Assembly (NCBI RefSeq): GCF_000956595.1
Contig: NZ_JYOO01000001.1
Span: forward strand, 186,001 to 250,000
Reading direction: 5' to 3'
DNA length: 64,000 bases
From: Priestia aryabhattai B8W22
GTDB lineage: Bacteria; Bacillota; Bacilli; Bacillales; Bacillaceae_H
Shown here: in pieces, positions 43,397 through 52,888 of the stretch
Layout of the letters: the number at the start of each line of letters is the position of its first letter
Position numbering within the stretch: position 1 is the first letter of the stretch
Notes under the pieces: generated by a model
What the model saw: the letters and a program-made list of their open reading frames with translations, nothing else
Told to the model about the DNA's origin: nothing
Databases searched by the model: none
Translations under genes and position numbers: made by a program

Positions 43397-43794
43397 CTAT
43401 TCTGCATGCTTATAAACATCCGGTCTCAGACTTCTAAATATTAGGATGTATTTTTGTTGCTCTGTCACTTTCTGTATATGGATTTCCGCTGTTATAATCA
43501 ATCTCTTCTTGATCTCCTCCCTCTTATTCATATATAAGTTTATAAATAGGATATAAACCACAGTTATATTTGACATCTTGGCCATGTGATGAAGAAATTT
43601 ATCTATAATTCGTCCACTATTAATGTTTTCATTCATATCAACTGTGAACTTTCGAATCGGTGGATGTAAAGATTCAGCCTTCGAAAAGAATAAGTCTCCA
43701 GTCAGCAGCACATTGTCATCTTTATGGTGGTATATCACATGTCCTGGTGTATGACCGGGTGTTAAATATACATCTAAAGGTAGCGTTTTAATGA
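43397..43794 (-). pseudogene. Decayed partial copy of the MBL-hydrolase/nitrilase gene pair
   Basis: The segment runs in the same order as 33132-34230 but keeps only the C-terminal part of the MBL gene (DNVLLTGDLFFSK, HPPIRKFTVDMNENINSGRI) and the last about 35 residues of the nitrilase (ITAEIHIQKV, LRPDVYKHAE). About 700 bases between them are missing. The join lies at a CTCCCTCTT-like sequence that stands on both sides of the missing part in the intact pair. Frameshifts make it non-functional. Confidence 0.88.
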
Positions 43795-43893
43795 CGGCTT
43801 GTTTTTTATAATCTAGGAAATTAATTAAGTGGTGTCCATGAAACTATACTAATTTCACCTCTTCTTTAATTAAAACGAAAGCTTATTAAATGA

Positions 43894-43926
43894 GAAGAGC
43901 CTTTACCATGACGGTAAAGGCTCTTC
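43894..43926 (-). terminator. Terminator of the YvgO-like gene
   Basis: GAAGAGCCTTTACC and GGTAAAGGCTCTTC, 14-base perfect arms, about 50 bases past the stop. Confidence 0.75.
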
Positions 43927-43977
43927 ATACGCTCTTCCCTGAAGGGAATCTTGTGTTATCTTCATCTCTATTTTTAA

Positions 43978-44451
43978 TTAAGGTCTATGAAAATTGACTG
44001 TTTTCTCGTCCTCTCCTGTGCGTTCAAACCAACCTCTGAAGGCCCAGTTATCATAACCTCCATCACCTTCATTAATAAATGTTCCTTCTTCAAATATCCA
44101 GACTCCATACGTAATGCCATCATAATCTACGGTATCAAAATACTGAACACCTTGTAATTGATCTGAATTATAACTTTGACTCAAATTCATGACCATTACA
44201 TTATATTGTTGACCCGATTCAAAAAACGCTTTTTCCATTGCTCCCTTGACGAACCCACTTCGATTGTCGGCTGTTTTAGCCGCATCTGCAATCGCTTGTC
44301 CCATGGCTACGGGATCAACTGTTACGTCTCCTCCAACTTCTGCAGCTTCTGCGGAGCCTGCAGAACCTCCTAAATTCGGTAGAGCTAATGGCGTCGCTAA
44401 CACAGCTAAACCTACGGCAGAAGCTACAACAGCTTGTTTCGCTCTTCTCAT
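43978..44451 (-). CDS. YvgO-like secreted stress protein
   Basis: A 157-residue secreted protein. A signal peptide with MRRAKQAVVASAVGLAVLAT ends near AEA, and the mature part has NRSGFVKGAMEKAFFESGQQ, YNVMVMNLSQSY, YDGITYGVWIFEEGTF and NWAFRGWF, a pattern I associate with the YvgO stress/antifungal family. AGGAGG eight bases before ATG 44451 marks the start; the frame from 44505 is open but unused. A near-consensus sigma-B promoter stands upstream, in line with a stress role. Confidence 0.72.
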   Translation of the reverse strand: MRRAKQAVVASAVGLAVLATPLALPNLGGSAGSAEAAEVGGDVTVDPVAMGQAIADAAKTADNRSGFVKGAMEKAFFESGQQYNVMVMNLSQSYNSDQLQGVQYFDTVDYDGITYGVWIFEEGTFINEGDGGYDNWAFRGWFERTGEDEKTVNFHRP

Positions 44452-44487
44452 TTGATCTCCTCCTATTTTTAGGTGATTCTTAGAATA

Positions 44488-44513
44488 TTTACCCTTTTTT
44501 TCCACGTTAAAAC
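44488..44513 (-). promoter_or_regulatory. Sigma-B promoter of the YvgO-like gene
   Basis: Minus-strand GTTTTA (-35) and GGGTAA (-10) are separated by 13 bases, matching GTTTAA-N12-15-GGGWAW with one mismatch. It ends about 35 bases before the gene start. Confidence 0.75.
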
Positions 44514-44587
44514 AAAAAATACTGTAATTAAAAATAGGAGGTAGACCATTTCATTCTTTTGAAGCATCCGTTCAACCAAACATAGGC

Positions 44588-44665
44588 TTATAAGTTTCTT
44601 TCTAAAAGCTCTCCCACTTTTTCTACCATTTCTCTCGGTGAACATGGCATCTCATTTTTGAGCCA
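44588..44665 (-). pseudogene. Possible TetR-family C-terminal remnant
   Basis: A frame without start, WLKNEMPCSPREMVEKVGEL and LERNL then stop, has the look of the C-terminal helix of TetR-type regulators. Only about 25 codons remain, so this is tentative. Confidence 0.3.
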
Positions 44666-44722
44666 TTATTCTACTATGATGCCATATTGGAAAAAATTGA
44701 GGTAGCTCATTCGATATGATAA

Positions 44723-45487
44723 CTAATATTTAATAGATTTAGTAGCAATATAACAAGGCATATATTCAGTGATTTTCCCCTTGTGATGATGATCTTCATA
44801 AAGATCTTGTAAGGTGAATCCAGCTTTTAGTTGTCCGCCAATTTGAGTTTCTAATGAATGGCTAAACTGTACACCGCCATTTTTTATAAGTTCTTCACCA
44901 TTTTCTACGGTGTTTTTCGTTCCATCATAAGGTAATTTATTAACCACTTGTAATGCTTCCTCATCTTCTCCAAATAAATAAAGAGCAGGATTTGCAAAGC
45001 CAGATAGCAGAACGCCACCTTTTTTTAGAACTCTAAAACATTCTTGCCAGACGTGTTCAACATCTTGAATATAGCAGTTTGATACAGGGTTAAAAATCAT
45101 ATCGAACGTCTCATCTTCAAAGGGAAATGTCTTACTCATATCCCCTTTAACTAAATCAATAGAATAACCTTCTCTAGTGGACACCATTTTTTCTAATTCT
45201 AATTGCTTATCAGAGTAGTCAAAAACCGTAACTTGCGCATGTTGGGCTGCAAAGACTGGGCACTGCTGTCCTCCTCCGCTAGCAAGTCCCAATATTTTCG
45301 CTTTTTCAAATGGAATAAACCAGTTATGTGGAACAGGCTTACAAGGTGTTAAGTAGATATTAAAATTACCTTGAATTGCATCTACAAAATCTTGATGATT
45401 AATAGCTAATGACCATTCTCCTCCAGCTGAAGCCCATTCATCCCACATTTTGGAGTTAATTTTTGTATAATTAGATTTTTGCGCCAT
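44723..45487 (-). CDS. SAM-dependent methyltransferase, class I
   Basis: 254 residues. ILGLASGGGQQCPVFAAQHAQVTVFDYS is the SAM-binding motif I (with an Asp ending motif I-post), and FDMIFNPVSNCYIQDVEHVWQECFRVLKKGGVLL covers motifs II-III of the Methyltransf_11 type. It is a stand-alone gene. A GGGGG-like site precedes the ATG. The substrate cannot be told. Confidence 0.87.
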   Translation of the reverse strand: MAQKSNYTKINSKMWDEWASAGGEWSLAINHQDFVDAIQGNFNIYLTPCKPVPHNWFIPFEKAKILGLASGGGQQCPVFAAQHAQVTVFDYSDKQLELEKMVSTREGYSIDLVKGDMSKTFPFEDETFDMIFNPVSNCYIQDVEHVWQECFRVLKKGGVLLSGFANPALYLFGEDEEALQVVNKLPYDGTKNTVENGEELIKNGGVQFSHSLETQIGGQLKAGFTLQDLYEDHHHKGKITEYMPCYIATKSIKY

Positions 45488-45633
45488 AGTTAATCCCCCT
45501 TTACCTTTTTACGTTCTTTGTTTAATTTTACCATGTCACTAGAAGAATAATTTAGATGTACTAATTAATTTGTTCTGTTTCAGATAATTAATCTTTACTG
45601 GAGAAGTACTTAATAGATATTTTTAAAAATAAA

Positions 45634-45664
45634 AAACACCCTTTTGAAAAATCACAAGGGTGTT
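45634..45664. terminator. Terminator of the MscS-type gene
   Basis: AAACACCCTT and AAGGGTGTTT with T/A runs on both sides, 50 bases after the MscS stop. Confidence 0.8.
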
Positions 45665-45714
45665 TGTATCTTAAATATAAAAGCTTGTATATAAACAAGG
45701 TACGAGTTTTATTT

Positions 45715-46542
45715 TTAATGGCTTGTCTCGAAGCTTTCAGCCATCATTAGGTCATTTTTGTAGGCAGCCATTGCGAGTTCATATCGCACCTTTTGGCTCG
45801 CTTCAACAAAATCAGCTTCCTTCACAAGGCCTGATAATGAATATTGATGACCTTTAAAACCTACGTTCAGTTCAGTAATTTGATTGAATTGAAAACTTTC
45901 TATAGGAATTCCATTCACATCTTTCAGCAAATATTGGCCATATTTCTCGTTACATGTTTGTGCTACCTGCTCCATTACTTTGAAAGCATCGTCCGGGTTT
46001 TGTCTATAGTTGAGAATAAGACTTTCATTTACCCGGCGTCTTCCTCGGGTTCCGTTCTGAAGTTCTGTAATGTTGCTATATGAGACGGTATAGAGGTAGC
46101 CGTCATACTGGCGAATCTTTAAGTAGCGCATCGTAATTTCTTCTATTTTCCCTTGACGATTTCCGTTGAGAATAACATAATCTCCGTGGTGGATCTGGCG
46201 TTCAAACAAGTAAGTCAGTCCCATTATATAATCACGGATGATATGCTGAAGGATTATTGCCAAGGCACTGGCCAACACTACCGAACTAGTGAGAATCTTT
46301 CCGAAGTCAAAGAAATGGCTAAGCACATAAATAAAGAAAAAAGTCAGCCCCAATACTCTTGTGACCTGATTAGAAAAGTGCATGAGCGTCTCTTCTCGTT
46401 TTTCATCTAAAAAGCTCGTTTTATCAAAGAAAAGCTTAATGAATTTGCGAATAAAATAAACGATAAGTACAATCAGCAGCCCTACCGTTAAAACCTTTAC
46501 GGGAAACTGCTGAAAAAATTCAGTAAAAGCCAACTTACCCAC
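45715..46542 (-). CDS. MscS-family mechanosensitive channel
   Basis: 275 residues. Three membrane segments precede the pore-lining VLASALAIILQHIIRDYIMG, then the beta domain GDYVILNGNRQGKIEEITMRYLKIRQYDG and NSTI-type strand. It opens under membrane tension to protect against hypo-osmotic shock. The AGTGGGTAAG ribosome site lies upstream. It stands alone on the minus strand. Confidence 0.88.
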   Translation of the reverse strand: MGKLAFTEFFQQFPVKVLTVGLLIVLIVYFIRKFIKLFFDKTSFLDEKREETLMHFSNQVTRVLGLTFFFIYVLSHFFDFGKILTSSVVLASALAIILQHIIRDYIMGLTYLFERQIHHGDYVILNGNRQGKIEEITMRYLKIRQYDGYLYTVSYSNITELQNGTRGRRRVNESLILNYRQNPDDAFKVMEQVAQTCNEKYGQYLLKDVNGIPIESFQFNQITELNVGFKGHQYSLSGLVKEADFVEASQKVRYELAMAAYKNDLMMAESFETSH

Positions 46543-46639
46543 TCCTTATTTCTAACACTATACCAAAAGAATGTACGGAAAGACAAAAATCTTCTGTTCC
46601 TTACAAACCTTAATGATAATAGCATGGTTTCATCAAAAA

Positions 46640-46662
46640 AAGAAGCGGTATCTACGCTTCTT
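46640..46662. terminator. Small hairpin between MscS and the serine hydrolase genes
   Basis: AAGAAGCG-GTATCTA-CGCTTCTT. The T tract is weak, so it may be only partial. Confidence 0.5.
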
Positions 46663-46765
46663 GAAGATTTGTTATATTCGGCGATAGCCTTTCAAATTGT
46701 CTTCTAGTTAAGGAGGCGTCTCAATAACTTTATCGATTAATTCTCATCACTTTTGTAGACCCTTC

Positions 46766-47794
46766 TTATATCTCTTTTGACTTTTGCAGGCTTTCTAATA
46801 AAGCCATCCCTATATGTTCATCATTATTTCTGCCTAGTCTATAATTAGCCAAAACGACGGAAGCAACTTTCTTTTCTTTATCAATCCCTAAAAATGAGCT
46901 GAAGCATCCGGTTCCACCGCCGTGTAATATCACATTATTGTTTTTCTTTAAAAGCAACCACCCAAGCCCCATATCAAACTTCTTTGTTCCATTACCGTGT
47001 TTTTTATGACAAAAAGACAGATATGGTTTATCTTCGTCCATATTTATCTTTGCGTATTTAAGTAAATCGTCAGCGGTTGAGGATACTGCCCCTGCAGGTG
47101 ATATAAAGTTTTCTTTGTCCCACTGCCAGTTGCCGCAATCATTATTTTTGCGGTCATAGCCATGTAGATTATTGTTTGAAGCGCCTAAACAAGTATTCTT
47201 TAGTCCAAGCTCATTATGAAAAAAGTCATTCATAGTATCCCAATATCCCCTGCCCGATACCGTTCCCAACACGTATCCAATAAGTGAGATGCCGAAATTG
47301 GAATATTTCCATGAATAATCTACTTCTTTCAATTTATTACTTTCGATTAGCATCTTCATTTTGTTAAAATCCATATGCAACGGATTATCTTTGTTCAAAT
47401 CACTTCCGCCAAAAATCAAACCTAAAATTATTTTAAAATATTCCCGTTTATTTAAAGGTAAGCTTCCTGAATATCCAGAAGAGTGAGTAGCGAGGCGGAG
47501 CAATGTAGGATAATAAGTGTCTTCCTTAAGTTCTTTTATGTATTTTTGTATAGAATCGTTTAGTGTCAACTTGTTTTCAGATATGTATTTTGATAGCAGT
47601 GATATAGTGAAAGTCTTGGTAATAGAACCAATTTCATAATGATATTTTTTGGATGAGTCAATTTCACCGCTTTCATTATAAATTTTGATAACACATTGGC
47701 TGTCCGTTAAGTAGCCAACGGTTAATTTCAAATGCTTTTTTCCTTTGCAGGTCTTGTTAATTAATCGTACTGTTTCATCGCTGATTTCGAACAT
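46766..47794 (-). CDS. Beta-lactamase-family serine hydrolase
   Basis: A 342-residue class C/penicillin-binding-like serine hydrolase. GSITK at 56-60 holds the nucleophile Ser57 and Lys60, KYSNFG the Tyr and HGGGTG near residue 300 the third motif. It has no signal peptide or lipobox, unlike AmpC. Its substrate is unknown; members include esterases and DD-peptidases. It is co-directional with and follows a marR gene by about 90 bases. Confidence 0.88.
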   Translation of the reverse strand: MFEISDETVRLINKTCKGKKHLKLTVGYLTDSQCVIKIYNESGEIDSSKKYHYEIGSITKTFTISLLSKYISENKLTLNDSIQKYIKELKEDTYYPTLLRLATHSSGYSGSLPLNKREYFKIILGLIFGGSDLNKDNPLHMDFNKMKMLIESNKLKEVDYSWKYSNFGISLIGYVLGTVSGRGYWDTMNDFFHNELGLKNTCLGASNNNLHGYDRKNNDCGNWQWDKENFISPAGAVSSTADDLLKYAKINMDEDKPYLSFCHKKHGNGTKKFDMGLGWLLLKKNNNVILHGGGTGCFSSFLGIDKEKKVASVVLANYRLGRNNDEHIGMALLESLQKSKEI

Positions 47795-47883
47795 AATGAG
47801 TGCTCTCCCTCACCCTTCATTTAAAAATTGTTAAAAGAATTGATCGATATGCTTTAAGATAAATGAGCCTATCAGATTTATTT

Positions 47884-48453
47884 TTATATGTTCTTTTTTA
47901 TATTATTAATTGCTTGAACTCTGCGACTTTCAAGCTCCCTTATCACTCTCAACTGTAATTCATTGTGATCTTCATCCATTTTTATGTTGCCTTCTTCTTC
48001 AAATCCGTCATGTTCTTCCCCATCAAAGCTATAAAGTTTCTTTAAAAGCTTCCACATTATTTCCAGCTCTTCGGTTGAAAACTTGTTAAAAAGTTCTTCT
48101 AAAAAGAAGATTCCTTTTTCTGAAACAACAAGCAGTGCCTCTTTTCCCGCTGTTGTAATTTTTACGTTAACTGCACGCTTGTCTTTACTGCTAGGAACCA
48201 CGTCAATATACCCCTTCTTTTCCATAATGGTAATTAACTGTTTGACGCTTTGTTTTGTAGTTCCTAATTTTCTGGAAATATTATTTAACGTTGTTTCATC
48301 TTCAGGTAAATGAGCAATTGCCACCATCGCCATATGCTGTCTTGATGTTAAGAGCTCAAGAGATTGATCTCCTTTCACCTGGACTTTATTTGCCAGAGAA
48401 AATAAAGTAGCGTAAGTTTGCTGCATTAAAAAAAGCTCTTTATAAATATTCAT
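47884..48453 (-). CDS. MarR-family transcriptional regulator
   Basis: A 189-residue winged-helix regulator. LNNISRKLGTTKQSVKQLITIMEKKGYIDVVPSSKDKRAVN is the MarR HTH and wing. It is longer than average, with a charged tail after residue 135. ATG 48453 follows GGAG by seven bases. A perfect palindrome covering its ribosome site (48466-48489) indicates self-repression. The serine hydrolase downstream is the likely target or partner. Confidence 0.85.
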   Translation of the reverse strand: MNIYKELFLMQQTYATLFSLANKVQVKGDQSLELLTSRQHMAMVAIAHLPEDETTLNNISRKLGTTKQSVKQLITIMEKKGYIDVVPSSKDKRAVNVKITTAGKEALLVVSEKGIFFLEELFNKFSTEELEIMWKLLKKLYSFDGEEHDGFEEEGNIKMDEDHNELQLRVIRELESRRVQAINNIKKNI

Positions 48454-48465
48454 ATTCACACTCCA

Positions 48466-48489
48466 TTTTAGACAGTATGTTGTCTAAAA
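48466..48489. promoter_or_regulatory. MarR operator over the regulator's own leader
   Basis: TTTTAGACA and TGTCTAAAA are perfect nine-base arms around a six-base spacer, ending just ahead of the GGAG ribosome site. A related half-site (TGTCTATTTTA) is at about 48526. Confidence 0.72.
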
Positions 48490-48713
48490 CAAGAATAGTG
48501 TATTTTGGTAATTAAGTCAATGTACTGTCTATTTTAATTTTGACAATTCTAAGGAGACTATTCTGTTACACTAAAGTAGGCAAAGAAGTAGTGGACGTTC
48601 GTAAGCAAAAGTTGCCCTTTCTTTATTTAATTAGATATACTAAAAAGGCTCTCTAATTTAATATTACTCTAAAAAAATGTAAGAAAACCGATATGAAGTA
48701 AAGGAGAAAAAAC

Positions 48714-49529
48714 ATGAACCAGCACACACAACCTTTAAACCCTATCGCCTTCCACCTTGGTCCACTTGAGGTTCATTGGTATGGAATTATTATAGGGATA
48801 GGAGCTTTCTTAGGCTTCTTGTTAGCCTCGAAAGAAGGAAAGAAACGAGGTATCTCTTCAGAAACCATCTCTGATTTACTTCTGCTAGCACTACCCATTG
48901 CTATCGTTACTGCTCGAATTTACTACGTACTTTTTGAATGGAGTTATTATAAAGACCACCCAGGCGAAATTATCGCAATTTGGCATGGAGGCATAGCTAT
49001 TCACGGTGGAATTATTGGATCTGTATTAACAGCTATATGGTTTTGCAGAAAAAAGAATCTTTCTTTTTGGAAAATGGCTGATGTTTTAGCTCCTAGCTTA
49101 TTATTAGGCCAAGCTATTGGCCGGTGGGGAAACTTTATGAATCAAGAAGCACATGGCGGACCTGTTACACGTCAGTTTTTAGAAACTTTACATTTACCTG
49201 ATTTTATTGTTAATCAAATGTATATCGATGGAACTTATTATCATCCTACATTCCTTTATGAATCACTCTGGAACCTCATAGGTGTTCTTGTCTTGATCGT
49301 ACTAAGAAAATCTTTGTTAAAAAGAGGCGAAGTCTTTCTTACTTACCTACTATGGTATTCGATAGGACGATTTTTTATAGAGGGATTGCGTACGGATAGC
49401 TTAATGCTAACTTCTCATATCAGAATAGCTCAATTAGTGTCTTTCCTTTGTGTATTAGGCAGTTTGATATTGCTATGGTATAGACGCAAAAAAGGTTTAG
49501 CAACTAGCAAGGCTGCCTCTCTCTCATAA
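48714..49529 (+). CDS. lgt: Prolipoprotein diacylglyceryl transferase (additional lgt)
   Basis: A 271-residue membrane enzyme transferring diacylglyceryl to the lipobox Cys of prolipoproteins. [38 protein letters not shown] and [18 protein letters not shown] are the Lgt signatures with the essential His, Arg, Asn and Glu. AAGGAG lies ten bases before the ATG. In most Bacillus lgt sits next to hprK; here it stands alone, so it may be a paralogue. Confidence 0.93.
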   Translation: MNQHTQPLNPIAFHLGPLEVHWYGIIIGIGAFLGFLLASKEGKKRGISSETISDLLLLALPIAIVTARIYYVLFEWSYYKDHPGEIIAIWHGGIAIHGGIIGSVLTAIWFCRKKNLSFWKMADVLAPSLLLGQAIGRWGNFMNQEAHGGPVTRQFLETLHLPDFIVNQMYIDGTYYHPTFLYESLWNLIGVLVLIVLRKSLLKRGEVFLTYLLWYSIGRFFIEGLRTDSLMLTSHIRIAQLVSFLCVLGSLILLWYRRKKGLATSKAASLS

Positions 49530-49808
49530 GAATATACATTTTCATTTCGTCTGTAAAATTAGTAGTCTATGGACGATGCTTTAAATATAAAAGCGGGTAT
49601 TAAAGAATAAAAACCAATAAAAGCAGCAGCTTGATCTTCAGAGTCATTGAAAATCAAATTGCTGCTTTGTTGTGTCTATTATTAATATTTTTAATTATAA
49701 TTATGATTTATCTATATTTTACTAATAATAAACTGTCTTTTATAGTTAAAGTACATATTTCTTGTGTGAAACTTTGCTTGATAAAAATCTATATTGGGGA
49801 TGAAAGGT

Positions 49809-50855
49809 ATGATAAATATAAATAAAGCTCACAAACAAAATCTATTCTCGCGAATAAATGTCCAGACGTCACCGAATGTTTTTTTGTGGGCTGGAGGAAT
49901 TGCTTTTACTTTTCTTTTTGCTTTACTTGCTTATGGATTAGCGAAAGTCCCGGGATTCGATCATATTGGTCCACTAGCCTGTTCAATTATAATAGCAGTC
50001 ATTTATCGTCAAATTTGGGGGTACCCTGAAAAAATAAGATGTGGAATTGAGTTTTCTTCTAAAAAGGTGTTGCGCTATGCGATTGTTTTATATGGACTAA
50101 AGCTTAATATTGATGTTGTTATTCATCACGGGTTAGGATTGTTGCTTCGCGATGTGGGAACGGCTGTATTTGCGATTGTTTTAACGGTTTTTCTAGCCAA
50201 ATGGATGAAGGCTGATAGCGGTTTATCCCTTCTTTTAGGGATAGGAACAGGAATATGCGGTGCTGCAGCTATTGCAGCTGTTTCTCCAATTGTAAAAGCA
50301 AAAGAAGAAGATACAGCTATCGGAGCTGGTGTTATTGCTTTAGTGGGAACCCTATTTGCCATTGGGTATACCATTTTAAGACCTTATATACATTTAACGA
50401 ATATTCAATATGGAATTTGGTCAGGCGTGGGCCTCCATGAAATTGCGCATGTAGCTCTAGCTGCAGCACCGGCTGGACGCGATGCCCTGGCTATTGGCCT
50501 GTTGGCTAAGTTAGGCAGAGTGCTCTTACTTGTACCATTAAGCTTTATCTTAATGTACTGGATGAAGCGAACAGGAAAAATTGAAAAGGATACGAAGATT
50601 GAATTCCCATGGTTTTTAATAGGCTTTATAATCATGAGTATTTTTGGGAGTTATGTCGTTGGTAAGCACCTTATAATACCTAAAACGATCATGAATAATA
50701 TTTCAACTCTAACTACCTTTCTTTTAACAATGGCTATGGTCGGATTAGGGTTAAATGTAAGTATAAGGGTTCTTCGAACAAAAGCATTAAAGCCTTTGAT
50801 TGCGATGTTTATTACCTCTATACTCTTATCATTCCTTACATTTTGGACGATGTAA
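49809..50855 (+). CDS. YeiH-family putative sulfate exporter
   Basis: A 348-residue, about ten-helix YeiH/PSE family protein. LLLGIGTGICGAAAIAAVSPIVKAKEEDTA and IWSGVGLHEIAHVALAA are family motifs. They were named exporters of sulfate-like anions, but activity is not shown. GGGGATGAAAGG precedes the ATG at 49809; an upstream TTG at 49794 is a less likely start. It is monocistronic. Confidence 0.88.
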   Translation: MININKAHKQNLFSRINVQTSPNVFLWAGGIAFTFLFALLAYGLAKVPGFDHIGPLACSIIIAVIYRQIWGYPEKIRCGIEFSSKKVLRYAIVLYGLKLNIDVVIHHGLGLLLRDVGTAVFAIVLTVFLAKWMKADSGLSLLLGIGTGICGAAAIAAVSPIVKAKEEDTAIGAGVIALVGTLFAIGYTILRPYIHLTNIQYGIWSGVGLHEIAHVALAAAPAGRDALAIGLLAKLGRVLLLVPLSFILMYWMKRTGKIEKDTKIEFPWFLIGFIIMSIFGSYVVGKHLIIPKTIMNNISTLTTFLLTMAMVGLGLNVSIRVLRTKALKPLIAMFITSILLSFLTFWTM

Positions 50856-51328
50856 AGACAAGTAAGTTAGAATGATTAAGCAACAGCTAATACTTCCTAT
50901 ACAACTGTTAATGCGGAAAAAGTCTCTTATTTCTCATGTTTTAAATCTCTTCCTAAATTTATCGATTAATTATAGAGCACTCTAAACCTATAACCTAGGT
51001 ACTAATGGCAGTTCCCTCCTTAATAAACAGTTTCACTTAAAAAACAACCTTTTTTGCAGTAGGTAGTGATGTAATAAAGGTTGTGTTTGTATATACTAGG
51101 GTTTATACTGCTGAACTTGGTGTTGTTTTAAGAGCATCAACCGGATAAAAAGCCGAAGCATCTCCTACCCATAAAATACAGTAAAGCAGAGACACATGTA
51201 GAAAATACATTGACGCCTTTGAATCAGTCATGGTATAAACACAGTAGGAGAATTTAGCGCTTAAAAGCATAAAAGTGATAAAGGTTAAAATAATACATAA
51301 ATAGACTACATAGGAGGAAATCACTATC
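50856..51328. other. Intergenic region with a terminator-like hairpin
   Basis: It holds a hairpin at 51043-51087 and an AT-rich remainder. A leftward open frame reaches into the next gene, but has no ribosome site and I do not accept it. Confidence 0.5.
51043..51087. terminator. Hairpin downstream of the YeiH-type gene
   Basis: AACAACCTTT pairs with AAAGGTTGTGTT across a 22-base loop. It is 190 bases after the stop. Confidence 0.5.
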
Positions 51329-52288
51329 ATGGAACATAATAGCAAAATTATAGACTGTACCATTCGTGACGGAGGTTTAATTAATAATTGGGATTTTAGC
51401 GTTGAATTTGTGCAAGACTTATATAACGGCCTAAGCACAGCCGGCGTTGAATATATGGAGATTGGTTATAAAAATTCACCTAAGCTTCTTCAAGCAACTG
51501 AGCCCAATCCATGGAGATTTCTTGACGATAACTTTCTCAAAGAAATTATCCCTGAGAAAAAGTTCACGAAGCTATCTGCTTTAGTAGATATTGGGCGTGT
51601 AGATCCAAATGACATCCTGCCGCGTGAACAAAGTATGTTAGATATGATTCGAGTGGCATGCTATATTCGCGAAGTAGATAAAGGATTAGAGCTTATAAAA
51701 ATGTTTCACGATTTAGGCTATGAGACTTCACTTAACATCATGGCACTATCTAGCGTACCGGAAAATCAGCTTATTGAAGCATTTGAAATGGTAAAGAAAA
51801 GCCCCGTAGATGTTGTATATATTGTTGACTCCTTTGGAAGCCTAGACCCTGCGGATATTGAGCATCAAGTGAAAAAGTTCCAAGCCATGATTCCTAGCAA
51901 ACAGCTTGGGATCCATACGCATAACAACATGCAGCTAGCTTTTGCCAATACATTAACTGCGATGCGTAATGGCGTTACATTCCTTGATTCATCTGTTTAT
52001 GGTATGGGCCGTGCAGCTGGTAACTGTAACACAGAGCTGCTTGTTAGCTACATACCAAAACCAAGCTATGAGATGAAGCCGATTCTTGGAGTAATTGAAA
52101 AGCATATGCTTGAAATGCGTCAAAAGTGGGAGTGGGGGTATATCATTCCTTACATGATTTCTGGTGTGCTGAATGAACATCCACGTGTTGCTATGGCTTA
52201 CCGGGATAGCGAAGATCGTGACAAATTCGTAGATTTTTATGACAAAGTAACGTCTCCAGAAGTTACTACGTCTCCAGCATCAAAATAA
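51329..52288 (+). CDS. HMGL-like aldolase (DRE-TIM barrel)
   Basis: A 319-residue DRE-TIM metallolyase. DCTIRDGGLINNWDF is the metal- and substrate-binding start, GIHTHNNMQLAFANTLTAM holds the HxH metal ligands and GMGRAAGNCNTELLVSY the third motif. Relatives include 4-hydroxy-2-oxovalerate aldolase, isopropylmalate synthase-like enzymes and unassigned aldolases beside polysaccharide genes. GGAGG lies before the ATG. No neighbour reveals its pathway. Confidence 0.85.
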   Translation: MEHNSKIIDCTIRDGGLINNWDFSVEFVQDLYNGLSTAGVEYMEIGYKNSPKLLQATEPNPWRFLDDNFLKEIIPEKKFTKLSALVDIGRVDPNDILPREQSMLDMIRVACYIREVDKGLELIKMFHDLGYETSLNIMALSSVPENQLIEAFEMVKKSPVDVVYIVDSFGSLDPADIEHQVKKFQAMIPSKQLGIHTHNNMQLAFANTLTAMRNGVTFLDSSVYGMGRAAGNCNTELLVSYIPKPSYEMKPILGVIEKHMLEMRQKWEWGYIIPYMISGVLNEHPRVAMAYRDSEDRDKFVDFYDKVTSPEVTTSPASK

Positions 52289-52299
52289 GTTAAAATGCT

Positions 52300-52330
52300 A
52301 AAAGTACCTCTGTTAATCGGGGTACTTTTT
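52300..52330 (+). terminator. Terminator of the aldolase gene
   Basis: AAAGTACC and GGTACTTT with a T run, 12 bases after the stop. Confidence 0.8.
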
Positions 52331-52433
52331 TGTATTACATAAAAACCCACGATTGTATAGCATCTACTCAAACTTTGATAACCTCGACCTCGACAATTAG
52401 CTGAATATAAACAGTCGTACTCTTCTTAACCTA

Positions 52434-52769
52434 TTATTTATGTATATACACCGGTGTTCCAATAGGAACTGCAGAGGAAAGTTCTAAAATATCTTCATTG
52501 TCCATTCTTACACATCCATGTGACATATCTCTGCCAATAGAAGCTGGATCATTAGTCCCGTGTATTCCATATGTGGGTTTTGACAGTCCCATCCATAAGG
52601 GGCCAAATACAGCTGGAGGGGTAGTATCTTTATTAATGATTTTAAATTTTCCAGTTGGAGTTGGAGTGATCATTTTCCCTACAGCAATAGGATATGCCTT
52701 TACTAATTTAGCTCCATCATATAGTTTTAATTGATGCTGCTTTATTGAGACATCTATCCTTTTTGCCAT
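52434..52769 (-). CDS. L,D-transpeptidase (YkuD domain)
   Basis: A 111-residue single-domain YkuD protein. It ends in the catalytic block [20 protein letters not shown] with His84, Cys86 and Arg88. It would form 3-3 cross-links in peptidoglycan. It lacks signal peptide, LysM domain or membrane helix, unlike many homologues, which is typical for spore-linked or forespore-expressed forms. GGAGG precedes the ATG. Confidence 0.88.
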   Translation of the reverse strand: MAKRIDVSIKQHQLKLYDGAKLVKAYPIAVGKMITPTPTGKFKIINKDTTPPAVFGPLWMGLSKPTYGIHGTNDPASIGRDMSHGCVRMDNEDILELSSAVPIGTPVYIHK

Positions 52770-52888
52770 GGCAGTACCTCCAACTTCTTATAAGTTACTA
52801 TAAATAGAATTTTTTTATTGTTAATAACGTATATCGAATAACTATTAACTGAAAAATATTTAAATTGATTCATAAAAATTAGTGCTAT

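Noticed and set aside
51103-51438. Leftward frame of 111 codons upstream of the aldolase gene
   Set aside because: It starts inside the aldolase gene on the opposite strand, has no ribosome site and its composition follows the AT-rich intergenic sequence.
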